Of a stretch of 20,234 nucleotides of DNA, positions 17,540 to 20,234 are shown in pieces. Numbering within the stretch: position 1 is the stretch's first letter; every line of letters starts with the position of its first letter. The position numbers and the translations under genes are program-made. This DNA is from Zoopage sp. CT-All (lineage: Eukaryota > Zoopagomycota > Zoopagomycetes > Zoopagales > Zoopagaceae), in the NCBI GenBank assembly GCA_004114245.1, contig QZWS01000093.1, positions 1 to 20,234 on the forward strand, read 5' to 3'. Below the pieces are notes generated by a model. That model worked only from the letters and a program-made list of their open reading frames with translations, was not told the DNA's origin and made no database searches.

Positions 17540-20234
17540 ATGACACCAGACGCTGCTCTTCCCTGCACCTCTAAAGACATTTATACAGCCCTCTCGGAGC
17601 AGTCCGCTACGGTAGAAATATTCCTTGGCACCGACGCTGGCCCACTCCACTTCAGCACTCACCGCAGTGACTTGCCTCTGCAAAGGCTAGCTCTCGGCCC
17701 CATCGACTCCAAAACCGTGAACATCGATACCCCAGGCGCCTCGACTTCTGCTGGCACGTCCCGTCTTGTCGTTACCAGCACGTTAAGCAACCTCTCATCC
17801 AGAAGCTGTATCCGTACGATCGAACTATCCCTCGACACCACCACTCCCTTAACCTCCCCTCTTCATAACCTACCTTCTCCAACTTTACCAGGTCGTGGCA
17901 TCTCATTACGATCCCTCCGAGCCAGCTTCAAATGCGCGTTAACAGGCAAGGCCATGCTCGCAAACGGCTACCAAAGCTGGAGTACCAGTTTTGCAGGCGC
18001 AGACGAGTCCTCGGTCTTTGAGAAACCAAACTGGCTGTATGATGAGATCACGCAACTCGGCCTGGCCTCGGACAAGCACATCTTTGCTTACCCTGGCGAG
18101 AATGGCAAGGTCCACTCGAACTTGGTGACCGTGATCAGAGACAAGTGTCCGGATCCGAGTCGAGATGTGGCCTCGACCCATGGTGCTGGTGATGGTGCTG
18201 GTCTGGAGGACGAAAGCGCACGGCGACCACGGCCGGAAGAGTTAGTTTTGTGTGGATCGTTGTCAGAGGATTCGGGCTACACATATTTCTTGATGGACGT
18301 TTCTCGAGGCCAACTGACCATCCTTCAGGACTGTGCTGGCAAAAGGGTAAGGGAAAAAAAAATGCATGGAGCCAAACAAGCTCAAGGTCAAAACTACCTG
18401 AGCAAAAAAATTAATTTTCTTCTCTGCATCGTGAATAGCTGCGTACAAACAGAGACAAGCTGGTCTTGCGGACGTTCTTTGCATGGGACGACAGGGACAC
18501 AGCGGTTTGGAATGCGTATGCGGCGCAATGGACCTCACTCTATAGCGATCGCCGTCATATTCAATCCTCGCTTCACCATCAGCTCTCGGGCTGGACCTCT
18601 TGGTACTGTCACTACGAAAACATCAACGAACACATCATTCTCGAGAACCTTGGCCACTTCACTGGCTCTGGGAAGGACGTGCAATCGGACCGGGAACATT
18701 TCAGTTGTCAGTGGCCTGCCAAGGTCTTCCAGATCGACGATGGGTACACAACCGTGGGCGACTGGTTGGACTGGAACAAGGACAAATTCCCGAGAGGGAT
18801 GGCCTTCATCGCCTCGGCTATTCAAGAGAGAGGGTTGATCCCAGGGTTGTGGCTGGCTCCTTTCCTGGTCTCAAAAAGCTCTCGTATCGTCCAAGAGCAT
18901 CCAGACTGGCTTGTCCGGAAACACTACGACAAAGAGGACGACGATGGCCATCCTCAAAGTCTTGGAACTAAGACCAAGATCTCGAGGTTAGGCTGTTGCA
19001 ATTTCGGCTTTCAGGATTCCTCAGAGTTTATGCTCGCTCACCCAGCCTTTACTGTCGGTGCATATGCTCTTGACCTCGAGAACCCAGAGGTTCAGGCCCA
19101 TCTCGCGAACGTGTTCCGGATTGTTGTTCAGGAATGGGGATTCAAGATGCTTAAACTTGATTTCCTCTTCGCGGCAGCCCAACGTCCCCGAAACAACAAG
19201 ACCCGTGCACAGCTCATGTGGGAGGCGATGCAAATAGTCCGGACGTGGGCTGGTCCTGAAACCATCCTCCTCGGCTGTGGTGTGCCACTTAGTGCGAGCT
19301 TCATGGTCGTGGACTATTGTCGGATCGGGTGTGATGTTGGAGCAGGCTGGGATACCATGCAGCGCTTCTTTCACGATCGCGAATACATTTCGTGTTTCAA
19401 CTCGCTGACTTCGACTTTGGCGAGGTGGGCTCTCTCGGGGCGATTCTTTGGCAATGACCCAGATGTGTTTTTCCTACGGGACTGGAATATGGGCCTCACG
19501 TTGACGGAAAGGCGGACGCTGATGCTGTTGAACCATCTGTTGGGACACCTGGTCTTTTGCTCGGACCCGTTTGATCTTGAAAGGATGAGTGCAGAGCAGA
19601 AGGAAATGCTAGGACTCTTCTTTCCTTGGTCCTCGACACCAGAAGTTCCAGCACCTGCGTTCACGATCGAGAGGGTTCTTCAACCGTTGCCAAGAGTGAA
19701 GGAACTCTACGTGATTCATGTGCAGACCAATGCAGCTCAGCATGGTGACCATAAACAAGGAAAAGGAGACACGTACATCGTCCTGACTAATCTCTCAGGC
19801 AGGAGGCAGAGCACCAACCTACGTGTCATGGACGCGATCGTCGCGAGCCAGAACGATGCCGCCGACCTTGGCGGAGATGGAGAGAGTGCAAATCACGCGG
19901 CTTCGCCCTCGGTTTACTTTAATGCCACGACAGGTCATTTCGGATCTGCTGCTGCTGCTTACACTCTCGGTTCCCGCGAGACGTGCGTGTTTCTCCGTAT
20001 CCTCGATTCCGCTGGTCGCCTTTGCGGACTATGCACACATATAGCTCCAGGCAGGGCGTTGGCCAAGAAGGACACTAAGGCCGCATTGGATCCCATCGTC
20101 ACTGGTCAACCTCTCGACTCACACCAGCAGCTCACTGTCCATTTGATTGCCACCATGGGCGGGAGTATTCTGCCCACAATGGAGATCGAGTCTTTTCACT
20201 ACGAGATCAGAAAGCTACAGTTCACGGTCAAGTT
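17540..20234 (+). CDS. GH36 alpha-galactosidase, C-terminus cut by window edge
   Basis: Exons 17540-18346 and 18439-20234 are joined in phase 0 across a 92-nt intron (GTAAGG ... GAATAG). At least 867 residues are coded and the frame is still open at the edge. It hydrolyses terminal alpha-galactosides such as those in raffinose or melibiose, by family. The N-terminal beta-sandwich part contains NGYQSWS (142-148). The barrel shows WTSWYCHYENINEH (from 321), QIDDGYTTVGDW (367-378), LAPFLVSKSS, KMLKLDFLFAAA with the likely nucleophile D510, and YCRIGCDVGAGWD with the likely acid/base D568. No signal peptide is visible (MTPDAALPCTSKDI), so it is probably intracellular, as in the Aspergillus AglC type. 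A low-complexity Gly/Ala/Asp insert sits near residues 213-235. The protein is longer than the roughly 750 residues I expect for fungal GH36, partly because of loop inserts. Confidence 0.95.

Noticed and set aside
1-20234. tRNA or rRNA genes, intact transposons, prokaryotic-type operons
   Set aside because: No tRNA-like T-loop with matching arms, no transposase or reverse transcriptase motifs, and no terminal repeats were seen on reading both strands.

Overview
The window reads as ordinary nuclear DNA of a filamentous fungus. The genes are split by short introns (mostly 50-115 nt) with GTAAGT-like donors, CTAAC/CTRAC-like branch points and TAG/CAG acceptors. Intergenic DNA is short and homopolymer-rich, and all recognised proteins are eukaryotic. 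I infer an early-diverging fungus, possibly Mortierella-like, from the mix of an XPG-type PIN nuclease gene, a DUF3020 protein, an SLC35F carrier and an intracellular-type GH36 enzyme; no marker gene proves this. I see no CRISPR, operon, phage, intact transposon, rRNA or tRNA.

Left part (1-4381). A minus-strand XPG/FEN1-fold nuclease gene runs off the left edge through a probable 80-nt intron. It is divergent from a plus-strand three-exon gene that fuses an ERI1-type 3'-5' exonuclease, an RRM and five RanBP2 zinc fingers in a glycine-rich matrix. Region 4382-5365 is non-coding and full of microsatellites.

Middle part (5366-10341). Three minus-strand genes lie head to tail: a DUF3020 protein interrupted by a 585-nt intron, a 583-residue Ser/Pro-rich protein of unknown function in three exons, and another Ser/Pro/Gln-rich protein. 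The last two may be one gene joined by a long GC-AG intron. Region 10342-11287 is promoter-like and non-coding. Region 11288-11760 holds what may be a decayed RidA-type gene.

Right part (12003-20234). A minus-strand gene with about 13 exons encodes an Rpn14/PAAF1-type WD40 chaperone for assembly of the 19S proteasome base. Two of its junctions do not fit the best-looking splice sites. A 1.5-kb gap with a CCAAT cluster and unassigned open frames follows. Next come a plus-strand SLC35F-type carrier (two exons, TATA box, polyadenylation signal) and a plus-strand GH36 alpha-galactosidase that runs off the right edge.

The genes do not form a pathway. They are independent housekeeping or regulatory genes touching nucleic-acid metabolism, proteasome assembly, transport and galactoside breakdown. 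I found no convincing new multi-gene system. The most useful observations concern gene structure and unusual domain layout.
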